Positions 53,674 through 61,909 of a DNA stretch of 64,000 nt are shown here, piece by piece. Each line of letters begins with the position of its first letter. Position 1 is the stretch's first letter. This DNA comes from Streptomyces sp. T39 (GTDB taxonomy: Bacteria > Actinomycetota > Actinomycetes > Streptomycetales > Streptomycetaceae). The notes under the pieces were generated by a model, which saw nothing but the letters and a program-made list of their open reading frames with translations, ran no database searches and had not been told where the DNA came from. The DNA lies in NCBI RefSeq assembly GCF_008042045.1, contig NZ_RDBP01000012.1, positions 384,509-448,508 on the forward strand, written 5' to 3'. Both the position numbers and the translations under genes were made by a program.

Positions 53674-54558
53674 CTACAGCAGTCCCACGGCCGTATCGAC
53701 CGCGCCCGCCACGTCGCCGTCGGCCGGATACAGCAGCGCCCGCCCGGCGACCAGCCCCTGGACCGTGGGCAGGCGCAGGGCGGCGCGCCAGCGCTCGTAC
53801 GCCGTGTCCCGGTCCCCGCCGGTGTCCCCGCCGAGCAGGACGGCGGGCAGGGTGGAGGTCTCCATCACCGTGCGCATGTCGTCCGGGTCCTCGGTCACGG
53901 GCACCTTCAGCCAGGTGTAGGCGGAGGTACCGCCGAGTCCGGACGCTATGGCGAGGGAGCGCGCCACGGCCTCGGCGCCCAGATCGTTGCGCAGCAGTCC
54001 GTCCCTGCGGTGACAGATGAACGGCTCCACGAAGACGGGAAGCTGACGCTCCGCCATCTCGTCCACGGCGCGGGCCGCCGCGGCGAGGGTGTCGAGGGAG
54101 GCCGGGTCGTCGTAGTCGATGCGCAGCAGCAGCTTGCCGGCGTCGAAGCCGAGCCGGTCGAGGTCGCTCGCGCGGTGGCCGGTGAAGCGGTCGTCGAGCT
54201 CGAAGGAGGCGCCGGCCAGGCCGCCGCGGTTCATGGAGCCCATGACGACCTTGTCGTCGAGTGCGCCGAGCAGCAGGAGGTCGTCGAGGATGTCGGCGGT
54301 GGCGAGGACGCCGTCGACGCCCGGGCGGGACAGGGCGAGGCAGAGCCGTTCCAGCAGGTCGAGGCGGTTGGCCATGGCGTGCGGCCGGTCGCCGACGGCG
54401 AACGCGCCGCGGGCCGGGTGGTCGGCCGCGACGATCATCAGGCGGCCGCTGTCGCCGAGCAGGCCGGACCGTCTGCGCCGGCGGCCGGCCGCCTCGGCGA
54501 CGGCCTCGGGGTGGCGGGTGCGGATTCCGACGAGTTCGCCGATGTCGACGCGGCTCAT
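53674..54558 (-). CDS. Cgl0159-family (beta/alpha)8 aldolase of inositol pathway
   Basis: 294 aa from ATG 54558, ATGA overlap with iolC. Strand-helix pattern with LMIVAADHPARGAFAVG, GVDGVLATADILDDLLLLG, LLLRIDYDDPASLD, VFVEPFICHRRDG and VLLGGDTGGDRDTAYERW gives a TIM-barrel like class I/DeoC-type aldolases. In actinobacterial iol clusters this protein takes the place of the IolJ-type fructose-bisphosphate-like aldolase, cleaving 2-deoxy-5-keto-gluconate 6-phosphate (inference from context). Confidence 0.82.
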   Translation of the reverse strand: MSRVDIGELVGIRTRHPEAVAEAAGRRRRRSGLLGDSGRLMIVAADHPARGAFAVGDRPHAMANRLDLLERLCLALSRPGVDGVLATADILDDLLLLGALDDKVVMGSMNRGGLAGASFELDDRFTGHRASDLDRLGFDAGKLLLRIDYDDPASLDTLAAAARAVDEMAERQLPVFVEPFICHRRDGLLRNDLGAEAVARSLAIASGLGGTSAYTWLKVPVTEDPDDMRTVMETSTLPAVLLGGDTGGDRDTAYERWRAALRLPTVQGLVAGRALLYPADGDVAGAVDTAVGLL

Positions 54559-55613
54559 GACGGTGTCCCGCCGGCGCCGGGGCCGCTCGGGGCCGTGCCG
54601 GGCGGTCCGGCGTCCGGCTCCTGCGGCGCGCGGCTGGGGTCCGGCGGGACCGGGCCGCCGGCCAGGACCTGGGCGACCTCGCCCTCCGTGGGCATGGCGG
54701 CGGAGCAGGCGAGGCGGGCGGCGACCACGGCGCCCGCCGCGTTGGCGAAGCGCAGTGTCCGCTCCAGGTCCCATCCGGCGAGCAGTCCGTGGCACAGCGC
54801 GCCGCCGAAGGCGTCGCCGGCGCCGAGGCCGTTGACCACGTCCACCGGCACCGGCGGGACCTCGGCGCGGGTGCCGTCGCGGTGGGCGGCCAGCACACCC
54901 TTGGGCCCCTGCTTGACGACGGCGAGCTCGACGCCCGCGGCGAGCAGCGCGTCGGCGGCGGCGTGCGGTCCGCTCTCACCCGTCGCGACGGCGCACTCCT
55001 CCGCGTTGCCGACCGCGACGGTCGTGTGGGCCAGCGCCTGTGCGTAGTGGGCCCTCGCGGTGCCGGGGTCGGACCAGAACATCGGGCGCCAGTCCAGGTC
55101 GAAGACGGTGATGCCCGCCTTCGCCCGGTGGGCGAGCGCGGCCAGCGTCGCGGTGCGGCTCGGCTCGGCGCACAGGCCGGTGCCCGTCATCCAGAAGATC
55201 CGTGCCCTGCGGATCGGCTCGCGCTCCAGCTCGCTCTCCCTGATCTCCAGATCCGGTGCCTTGGGCTGTCGGTAGAAGTAGAGGGGGAAGTCGTCGGGCG
55301 GGAAGATCTCGCAGAAGGTGACGGGCGTCGGATACGCCTCGACCGAGGTCACCCACCGGTCGTCCACGCCGAAGTCCCGCAGGGCGCGGTGGAGATACTC
55401 CCCGAACGGGTCCTGGCCGGTGCGGGTGATCACCGCCGTCCGCCGGCCCAGCCGGGCCGCCGCCACCGCGACGTTGGACGGAGAGCCGCCGAGGAACTTC
55501 CCGAAGGTGTCGACCCGTTCCAGTGGGACACCGGTGCGCAGCGGATAGAGGTCCACCCCGATCCGGCCCATCGTGACCACGTCGTACGGCTGGGGGGCGT
55601 ACGGCTGACTCAT
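54555..55613 (-). CDS. iolC: 5-dehydro-2-deoxygluconokinase (PfkB family)
   Basis: 352 aa from ATG 55613. PfkB motifs: GKFLGGSPSNVAVAAARLG near 40, and the anion-hole/catalytic GLGAGDAFGGALCHGLL near 265 with catalytic Asp. YFYRQPKAPDL is typical for IolC. It phosphorylates 5-keto-2-deoxygluconate. The last 45 residues are a Pro/Gly-rich extension. First gene of the leftward iol operon; promoter described at 55,644-55,673. Confidence 0.93.
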   Translation of the reverse strand: MSQPYAPQPYDVVTMGRIGVDLYPLRTGVPLERVDTFGKFLGGSPSNVAVAAARLGRRTAVITRTGQDPFGEYLHRALRDFGVDDRWVTSVEAYPTPVTFCEIFPPDDFPLYFYRQPKAPDLEIRESELEREPIRRARIFWMTGTGLCAEPSRTATLAALAHRAKAGITVFDLDWRPMFWSDPGTARAHYAQALAHTTVAVGNAEECAVATGESGPHAAADALLAAGVELAVVKQGPKGVLAAHRDGTRAEVPPVPVDVVNGLGAGDAFGGALCHGLLAGWDLERTLRFANAAGAVVAARLACSAAMPTEGEVAQVLAGGPVPPDPSRAPQEPDAGPPGTAPSGPGAGGTPS

Positions 55614-55643
55614 AGGTGTCCCTTCGGTCAGAGGGTGTCACCA

Positions 55644-55707
55644 GGTCTAGCCGCCCCCGGCGAACCCTGTCAACATTTTGTCCGGACATTCGGACCAAGC
55701 CTTGACA
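55644..55707. promoter_or_regulatory. Divergent iol promoter with palindromic operator
   Basis: Leftward: TTGACA (55,673-55,668) and TAGACC (55,649-55,644), 18-bp spacer, toward iolC. Rightward: TTGACA (55,702-55,707) toward the isomerase gene. Between the two -35 boxes lies the perfect palindrome TGTCCGGACA (55,679-55,688), followed by CGGACCAA. A GntR-type or similar regulator probably binds here. Confidence 0.65.
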
Positions 55708-55738
55708 CCCTTCTCCGGCGGCCGGAAAGCTGACGGGC

Positions 55739-56650
55739 ATGAGCTCCCCCGTCCCCGCCCACAGCCGTATCCGGGTCGGCTCGGCCCCCGACTCCTGGGG
55801 GGTGTGGTTCCCCGACGATCCCCTGCAGGTGCCCTGGCAGCGTTTCCTCGACGAGGTCGCCCGTGCCGGGTACGAGTGGATCGAACTCGGCCCGTACGGC
55901 TACCTCCCGAGCGATCCCGTCCGGCTGGCGGAGGAGACGGGGCGGCGCGGACTGAAGGTCTCGGCGGGCACGGTCTTCACCGGCCTGCATCACGGACCCG
56001 CCGTCTGGGACGAGACCTGGGCCCATGTCTCGGAGATCGCCGCGCTCACCCGGGCCATGGGCGCGGAACACCTGGTGGTCATCCCGTCGTTCTGGAGGGA
56101 CGACAGGACGGGCCGGATCCTGGAGGACCGTGTCCTGACCCCCGCGCAGTGGCGCGACCTGACGGAGCAGAGCGAACGGCTGGGCCGTGAGGTGCAGGAG
56201 CGCTACGGACTGAGGATCGTCGTCCATCCGCACGCGGACACCCATGTCGACACCGAGGAGAACGTGAGCCGGTTCCTCGACGCGACCGATCCCGACCTGG
56301 TCTCGCTGTGCCTGGACACCGGGCACTACGCCTACTGCGGCGGCGACAGTGTCGACCTCATCAAGACCTACGGGGAGCGCATCGGCTACCTGCATCTCAA
56401 GCAGGTCGACCCGGCGGTGCTCGCCGAAGTGGTCGCCGGGGAGGTGCCGTTCGGTCCCGCCGTGGGGCGCGGGGTGATGTGCGAGCCGCCGGCCGGGGTG
56501 CCCGCCCTGGAGCCCGTCCTCGCGGCTGCTGCCGGCCTCGGGGTCGACCTCTTCGCCATCGTCGAGCAGGACATGTATCCCTGCCCGCCGGACAAGCCCT
56601 ACCCGATCGCCGAACGCACGCGCGGTTTTCTGCGCTCCTGCGGTATCTGA
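55739..56650 (+). CDS. Sugar-phosphate isomerase/epimerase-like protein of iol locus
   Basis: 303 aa from ATG 55739. AP-endonuclease/xylose-isomerase TIM barrel: RVGSAPDSWGVWFPDDP, GYEWIELGPYGYLP, HLVVIPSFWRDD, VVHPHADTHVDTEENVSRFLD, LCLDTGHYAYCGGD, GYLHLKQVD and FAIVEQDMY supply metal-binding Glu/His/Asp residues. Divergent from iolC; probably the inosose dehydratase (IolE) or an inosose isomerase (IolI/IolH) of the pathway, which cannot be decided by eye. Confidence 0.8.
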   Translation: MSSPVPAHSRIRVGSAPDSWGVWFPDDPLQVPWQRFLDEVARAGYEWIELGPYGYLPSDPVRLAEETGRRGLKVSAGTVFTGLHHGPAVWDETWAHVSEIAALTRAMGAEHLVVIPSFWRDDRTGRILEDRVLTPAQWRDLTEQSERLGREVQERYGLRIVVHPHADTHVDTEENVSRFLDATDPDLVSLCLDTGHYAYCGGDSVDLIKTYGERIGYLHLKQVDPAVLAEVVAGEVPFGPAVGRGVMCEPPAGVPALEPVLAAAAGLGVDLFAIVEQDMYPCPPDKPYPIAERTRGFLRSCGI

Positions 56651-56858
56651 GGAGAATGCCGCACGTCCGTCACTGTTGTCCCTTCCTCATCACATGTGTC
56701 TCCATTACGCGGGCTTTGTGTCACAGACGATCAACAGGGCTGCTCCTGCGCAGGCCCGGCCTCGTTCAACGGGCACAGGCTCAGTGATCGCCAGCGTCAC
56801 CGCGGCAGCTCCCCCGACGGCATCCCGCCCGCCGCTGCCGCCCGCGCAGGGAGGTGCC

Positions 56859-57062
56859 ATGCATATGACGGACAGACAACTCTGGTCCTACAAGGACATC
56901 GCGGCGCACATCAGGGTGCAGCCGGACACGGTCCGCTCGTACCGCAAGCACGGGCTGCTGCCGCCGCCGGACAAGGTGGAGTCCGGGAAGCCGTACTGGT
57001 ACGCCGACACCATCCGCGTCTGGGTCGCCAACCGGCCGGGCAACAGGGGCCGAAGAGACTGA
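56859..57062 (+). CDS. Small HTH DNA-binding protein
   Basis: 67 aa from ATG 56859 with AGGGAGG upstream (ATG 56865 gives better spacing and 65 aa). The sequence LWSYKDIAAHIRVQPDTVRSYRKHGLLPPPD is a MerR/AlpA-like winged helix, and PYWYADTIRVWVANRPG resembles the excisionase wing. Chromosomal, conserved-looking; target unknown. It lies 208 bp after the isomerase gene, so it has its own promoter. Confidence 0.75.
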   Translation: MHMTDRQLWSYKDIAAHIRVQPDTVRSYRKHGLLPPPDKVESGKPYWYADTIRVWVANRPGNRGRRD

Positions 57063-57204
57063 GACGTGGCCACCGCCACCGCCGCCGCCCTCGCCGGGTG
57101 ACGGACGGCATCACCGGCGGGGCCGATGGCAGCGGGCGAGGGCCCCCACCTGACAGGTGCGGGGCCCTTGCCGCGCGTGCCGTCCGTGTCGGCACGGGCG
57201 CGTG

Positions 57205-59550
57205 TCAGACCCCGGCCCTGTCCCGGTCCTGCGAAGGCCGCTCCCCGCCCCGGGCCTCCGCTCCGCCGACGCCCTTCTCCGGTGCGTCCGGCGACGCGGA
57301 CGGCGGTATCGGCCGCGACTCGCCCTCGCTCAGGCCGAACCGCTCGTGGAAGCGCCGCAGCGGCCGGGGCGCCCACCAACTGGCCGGACCCATCAGCTTC
57401 ATCACCGAGGGCACCAGCAGACTGCGCACCACCATCGCGTCCATCAGCACCGCCAGGGCGATGCCCAGCCCGAGCATCTTGGTGTTCGTCACCCGCGAGG
57501 TGCCGATGGCCACCATCACGAGAGCGAGGATCACGGCCGCCGCGGTGATCAGGCCACCGGTGCGCTGGAGCCCGAAGCGGACAGCCCGGTCGTGACTCGC
57601 GCCCCGGTCGTGCTCCTCCTTGATCCGGGAGAGCAGGAAGACTCCGTAGTCCATGGAGAGGCCGAAGGCGATGCAGAACATCAGGACGGGCAAGGTCGTC
57701 TCGATGTCGCCCGTGGAGGTGAACGACAGCAGCCCGGAGAGGTTGCCGTCCTGGAACACCCACACCAGGGCGCCGAACATCGCGGTGAGGCTGAGCCCGT
57801 TGAGCACCACCGCCTGGAGCGGGATGAGCACGCTGCCGGTGAGCAGGAAGACCAGGAAGAGAGTCACCACGACCACGATGCCCAGCGCCAGCGGCAGTCT
57901 GTCGGCGATGGCCCCCTTGGAATCCTCCAGGACCGCGGCCCTGCCGGTGACGGAGGTGTCGAACGGGGCCGGCACGTCACGCAGTTCGTGCACGAGGCGC
58001 TGCGCCCGCTCCCCGACGGCCTCGCCCTCGGGCACCACGGAGAAGTAGGCGACGGCTCCCGAGGTGACGGGCCCGTCGACCCGGACGACCCCGGGCAGGC
58101 CGGCGACCCGGTCCCGGTACTGCGCGTACTGCGCGGCGGTGGGTGCGGGCCCGGCCTCCGAGGCGGGCTCCGCGAGGATCTCCAAGGTGCCGGTCGGGCT
58201 GCCGGCGAACCCGTCACGGATCTCCTGCTGCACCACGTGGGACTCCGCGCCGGCGGGCAGCTGACGGTCGTCGGGCGTACCGAACTTCACACCGAGGAAC
58301 GGCAGCCCGAGCAGTACGAGCGCCCCGATCGTGGTGAAGGCGAAGAGGGGCGCCCGGCGCATCACCAGAGCGGCGAACCTCCCCCAGCCGGCGCCGGGCT
58401 CGGCGGGCGCCGCACCCTCGGCACGGGCTCTCCTGCGCCGGAACACCCGGCGCAGGTCCAGTGCGTTGACCCGGTGGCCGAGCAGCATCAGGGCCGCCGG
58501 CAGCAGGATCAGCGCCGCACCGGCCGCGAGCAGGACCACCGCGATGCCCGCATAGGCGAAGGACCGCAGGAAGTACTGGGGGAAGACGAGCATCGCGGCC
58601 AGCGAGACCGCGACCGTCAGCGCGGAGAAGAGCACCGTGCGGCCGGCCGTGCGCAGTGTCACCCCCACGGCCTCGCGGACCCCGCTGCCGCCGTCGAGCT
58701 CCTCGCGGAAGCGGCGCACGATGAACAGGGCGTAGTCGATGGCGAGACCGAGGCCGAGGGCCGTGGTGAGGTTCTGCGCGAAGACGGAGACGTCGGTGAA
58801 CTCCGTGACGCCCCGCAGCACCGCGTTGGTCCCCAGGATGGCGACGATGCCGACCCCGAGCGGGAGCAGGGCCGCGACGGCGCTGCCGAACACCATGACG
58901 AGCAGCACGAGCGTCACCGGCAGGGCGATGAGCTCCGCCCGCAGGAGGTCGTCCTGGATGATCGTCGTCATCTCGTGCTGGACGGCCACGGGGCCGCCGA
59001 TCGAGACCTCGACCGGGCCGTGCCGTCCGCGCAGACCCGGCGCGATCCTGTCCAGCGTCTCGGATGCGGTCTTCTCGTCGCCCTCGATGCGTGCCGCTAT
59101 CAGGGCCTGCCTGCCGTCGTCCGACCGCAGGGCGGGTGCCTTGGTCCCCCAGTACGACCCGACGCCGGTGACGCCCCGCTCGGCGGCGAGCCGCCCTGCG
59201 AGACGCTCCGCCTCGGCGGCCACGGCCGGGTCGTCGACGCGGCGGGAGCCGGCGTCGACGAACAGGATCAGATTCGGCTGCGAGGCCGGGAAGACGCGCT
59301 CGACCTCGCGGGTGGCGTACGTCGACTCGGCGGACGGGTCCGCCCAGCCGCCGCTGCCCATGCGGTCGGCGACACCGCTGCCCGCGAGCACCGCGAGGGC
59401 GGTGAGCACCAGGGCGACGAGCAGCGACAGCCGGGGACGCGCGGTGACGAGACGAGTCCACCGCCCGAGCCCGGGCGCCGCCGGGTCCGACGGCCCCGCC
59501 CCCTGGTCGGGCCGCGCCGCGGTGCCGGTCGGCGTGTTGACTTCGGACAT
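57205..59550 (-). CDS. MMPL/RND-family transporter
   Basis: 781 aa from ATG 59550. Twelve predicted spans: one at about 40-60 (LSLLVALVLTALAVLAGSG), five near 200-370 including DVSVFAQNLTTALGLGLAIDYALFIVRRF, one near 395-415, five in 540-740 with FGLSMDYGVFLLSRIKEE. The two GLxIDYxLF/GLSMDYGVF proton-relay motifs are intact, with two outside domains. MMPL proteins export lipids or toxic compounds. Divergent from a TetR gene, the usual regulator-pump arrangement. Confidence 0.92.
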   Translation of the reverse strand: MSEVNTPTGTAARPDQGAGPSDPAAPGLGRWTRLVTARPRLSLLVALVLTALAVLAGSGVADRMGSGGWADPSAESTYATREVERVFPASQPNLILFVDAGSRRVDDPAVAAEAERLAGRLAAERGVTGVGSYWGTKAPALRSDDGRQALIAARIEGDEKTASETLDRIAPGLRGRHGPVEVSIGGPVAVQHEMTTIIQDDLLRAELIALPVTLVLLVMVFGSAVAALLPLGVGIVAILGTNAVLRGVTEFTDVSVFAQNLTTALGLGLAIDYALFIVRRFREELDGGSGVREAVGVTLRTAGRTVLFSALTVAVSLAAMLVFPQYFLRSFAYAGIAVVLLAAGAALILLPAALMLLGHRVNALDLRRVFRRRRARAEGAAPAEPGAGWGRFAALVMRRAPLFAFTTIGALVLLGLPFLGVKFGTPDDRQLPAGAESHVVQQEIRDGFAGSPTGTLEILAEPASEAGPAPTAAQYAQYRDRVAGLPGVVRVDGPVTSGAVAYFSVVPEGEAVGERAQRLVHELRDVPAPFDTSVTGRAAVLEDSKGAIADRLPLALGIVVVVTLFLVFLLTGSVLIPLQAVVLNGLSLTAMFGALVWVFQDGNLSGLLSFTSTGDIETTLPVLMFCIAFGLSMDYGVFLLSRIKEEHDRGASHDRAVRFGLQRTGGLITAAAVILALVMVAIGTSRVTNTKMLGLGIALAVLMDAMVVRSLLVPSVMKLMGPASWWAPRPLRRFHERFGLSEGESRPIPPSASPDAPEKGVGGAEARGGERPSQDRDRAGV

Positions 59551-59613
59551 GGTGCGGTGTCCCCTTCACCGTGATCCGTGCGCTGGCTCCGGGCAGGCGT
59601 CACGGCTCGACCA

Positions 59614-59682
59614 TTGCCATAGACTGGCAAACACGAGTCATCACTCGCATTGAGATCAAGAATGCGAGCGAGCACTCGCGTT
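59614..59682. promoter_or_regulatory. Nested inverted repeats between MMPL and TetR genes
   Basis: TTGCCA-TAGAC-TGGCAA (59,614-59,630), CGAGT-CATC-ACTCG (59,634-59,647), and CTCGCATT-N9-AATGCGAG (59,644-59,668) followed by GCGAG-CGAGCA-CTCGC (59,664-59,679). The recurring half-site is CGAGT/ACTCG. Likely operators of the TetR protein encoded next to them. Confidence 0.7.
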
Positions 59683-59715
59683 TGTCAACCATGCCCAGGA
59701 AGCCGGGGATTTCAC

Positions 59716-60831
59716 GTGCCGAAGCCGACCAGAGCCGTGGAACGGACGACGACGCCGATATCGGGTGCCACAGGTGCCACACCCACCACCGGGCCGGACG
59801 CGGCGCAGGCGCCGCGGGCGACGCGGGCCGCCGCGGCAAGCGTGAGCGGCGGCGTCGCAGGCGCGGGCGCCGCGGTCACGGGCACCGGCACCGGCACCGG
59901 CACCGCAGGGTCTGGCGGGGTGGGCGACGCAGGCACGGGCGCGGCGGGCGCGGCACGCGCAAGCGGCGACGCCGCAGGCACGGCAGGCACGGGCAACGCA
60001 GGCCCGGGCAACGCAGGCGCGGGCAACGCAGGCCCGGCAGGCGCGAGCGGCGACGCCGCAGGCCCGGCGGGCGCCGCGAGCCCGGGCCGCACAGAGGCCG
60101 CGGGCGGCACCGGCAGGGGCGACGCAGAAGCCGCGCGCGACGCAGGAGCGGACGCGGGCGACGCGGAGTCCGGGCCGGCGGCCACCGGGGCCGACGGCGG
60201 GGACGGGGCGCGGCCGCGGCGGCGGCAGGCCCGGGGCGAGCGGCGCATCGCGCAGCTGCTCGACGCCGCGGCCAGCGTCTTCTGCTCGACGGGCTACGCC
60301 GCGGCCAGCACCAACGCGATCGCCCGCGAGGCGGGTGTCTCCCCGGGCACGCTCTACCAGTTCTTCCCGAACAAGGAGGCGATCGCCTTCGAGCTCGGCG
60401 ACCGCCTGATGCACCAGTGGCGCCGGTCCCACGGGACCGCGCTCGCGGCCGCCGCCCTCGATCTGCCCCTGGGACAGCTGCTGGACGCCGTCCTCGACCC
60501 GCTGATCGCGTTCAACCACGAGAACCCGGCGTTCGCCGTGCTGATGCACGGCCCCGACATCCCCGGCCGCATCACCCAGGAGTTCGACACCGTCCACCAG
60601 GGCCTGCTCGCCCGGATCGAGGAGCTCCTCGCCGGCTATCTGCCCGGGACCCCGCCCGCCGAGGTCGCCCGCGTCTCCGCGATGACGTTCGCCATCTTCA
60701 AGGCGGGGCTCGACCTGATCGTGGCGCACGAGGGCGCCGAGCGCGTGGCGTACACCGACGAACTGAAGACGGTCATGTTCCGTTACCTCGAGCCCCTTCT
60801 CGGCGAGGCGCCCGGCATCTGCTCGCCTTGA
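59716..60831 (+). CDS. TetR-family regulator with long low-complexity N-terminus
   Basis: 371 aa from GTG 59716 (GGGGAT upstream, weak). The first about 170 residues are Gly/Ala/Thr/Asn repeats (GTGTGTGT, GNAGPGNAGAGNAG) coded with many GCA codons, unlike neighbouring genes. The TetR domain begins at RPRRRQARGERRIAQLLDAAASVF; HTH is AAASTNAIAREAGVSPGTLYQFFPNKEAIAFEL. The ligand-binding part is about 130 aa. A start just before the TetR domain would give a usual 210-aa protein, so the extension may be untranslated. Probably represses the divergent MMPL pump. Confidence 0.8.
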   Translation: MPKPTRAVERTTTPISGATGATPTTGPDAAQAPRATRAAAASVSGGVAGAGAAVTGTGTGTGTAGSGGVGDAGTGAAGAARASGDAAGTAGTGNAGPGNAGAGNAGPAGASGDAAGPAGAASPGRTEAAGGTGRGDAEAARDAGADAGDAESGPAATGADGGDGARPRRRQARGERRIAQLLDAAASVFCSTGYAAASTNAIAREAGVSPGTLYQFFPNKEAIAFELGDRLMHQWRRSHGTALAAAALDLPLGQLLDAVLDPLIAFNHENPAFAVLMHGPDIPGRITQEFDTVHQGLLARIEELLAGYLPGTPPAEVARVSAMTFAIFKAGLDLIVAHEGAERVAYTDELKTVMFRYLEPLLGEAPGICSP

Positions 60832-60847
60832 TACCCCCTAGGGGTAT
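60831..60847 (+). promoter_or_regulatory. CsoR-type copper operator
   Basis: ATACCCCCTAGGGGTAT matches the actinobacterial CsoR box. It begins at the last base of the TetR stop codon and lies 77 bp before the copper-chaperone start, so it should derepress that gene in excess Cu(I). Confidence 0.85.
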
Positions 60848-60923
60848 AGAGTCGGAACATGCCGGCCGGGCCCCTCCCGTCCCGGCCTCCACACCCGCAC
60901 GTTCCGCACCCGAGGAGAACGCG

Positions 60924-61247
60924 ATGTCCACCGAGACGAAGACCCAGCTCGAGACCGTCCAGGGCTCCGGCACCGGCTCCTGCTGCTCGTCCGACGGCGC
61001 GTGCCACGACACCGCCGCCGACGGCCCGACCGCCGGCGTGACCACCGTCTACGAGGTCGCCGGCATGACCTGCGGCCACTGCGAGTCCGCCGTGAGCAGC
61101 GAGATCTCCGCGATCGACGGCGTCACCTCGGTGCAGGCCGTCGCCGCGACCGGGCAGGTGACCGTGGTGTCCGACGCGCCGCTCGACGAGGCCGCCGTGC
61201 GCGACGCCGTCGACGAGGCGGGCTACGAGCTCACCGGCACCGTCTGA
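60924..61247 (+). CDS. copZ: Copper chaperone with HMA domain (CopZ-like)
   Basis: 107 aa from ATG 60924 with GAGGAGA upstream. The HMA domain (about 40-107) has VAGMTCGHCESAVSSEISAIDGV with the CxxC copper site. The N-terminal extension adds SGTGSCCSSDGACHD, four more Cys and a His that could bind further copper. Delivers Cu(I) to a P-type ATPase, normally encoded next door; none is seen in this window, so the gene is a single-gene CsoR target here. Confidence 0.88.
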   Translation: MSTETKTQLETVQGSGTGSCCSSDGACHDTAADGPTAGVTTVYEVAGMTCGHCESAVSSEISAIDGVTSVQAVAATGQVTVVSDAPLDEAAVRDAVDEAGYELTGTV

Positions 61248-61909
61248 CCCGCCGCACGGCGCCGCACGGTGCCGACCACGGGCCCGGCCGCCGTTCGCCC
61301 GGAGGTTGCCGCGTCCGCGTGACCTGTGTGACAGCAGGGGCGCGATCCGGCCATCCCCGCACTCTCCGGCCACGATCATGAAGAATCTTTACCCACCCTT
61401 GGGCTACGCCGCCCCCACACGGGCCCTGCGCGCGTTTCCCCTGCTCAGAGCCTTGATCGCCGATCAGATGACGACCATTTCATCCTCATTTGCGAGGGCC
61501 GGGAGCCCGTGGCCCCGCTCCCTGCCGTGACTACAAATAGGTCACAAGACCTTCACATCGAGACCTAGATCACAGATATTTAGGGGTAACCATTCAGGCT
61601 CCTCGCGAGTCTTAATGGTCGATGCCGAGAACGTCTTGGGGGACGTTCATGGAATGTCTTGGGGGACGTTCCAGGCAAGCGTTGGCCGGGGCACGTGCCC
61701 GGGGAGCTTTGAGCGGCCCTCCCGTGCGTACGTACCCCGGCAGACCGCAGCAGGAGCATCTGCTACCCGCAGACGCCCGGCCCGGATCCCGTGGGGGGAA
61801 TCCGCTCCGGGGATATGGGAAGCGCCCCGCCTCCGACCCGTGGGGGGATCGGCGGCGGGGCGCTTCTCGCGACCGTGCGGGCGTTCGTCCGGCAGGCGGG
61901 ACGCCGCGG
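61248..61909. other. 662-bp gene-free region
   Basis: No supported gene. It contains an AT-rich stretch at about 61,370-61,620 (unusual in this genome) and a pair of inverted repeats, GAACGTC-TTGGGG-GACGTTC (61,629-61,648) and GAATGTC-TTGGGG-GACGTTC (61,652-61,671), 23 bp apart. Short frames starting at 61,615 and 61,622 could encode small proteins, but codon use does not support them. Promoter, small RNA and regulator site are all possible. Confidence 0.55.
61819..61866 (-). terminator. Terminator of citrate synthase gene
   Basis: GAAGCGCCCCGCC (61,819-61,831) pairs with GGCGGGGCGCTTC (61,854-61,866), 13 bp, enclosing a smaller CCGA...TCGG stem. It lies 44 bp after the citrate synthase stop. 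Confidence 0.7.

Noticed and set aside
59712..60248. 178-codon minus-strand Ala/Pro-rich frame opposite the TetR extension
   Set aside because: Low-complexity mirror of the repeat region without start context; the plus-strand reading joins a real TetR domain.
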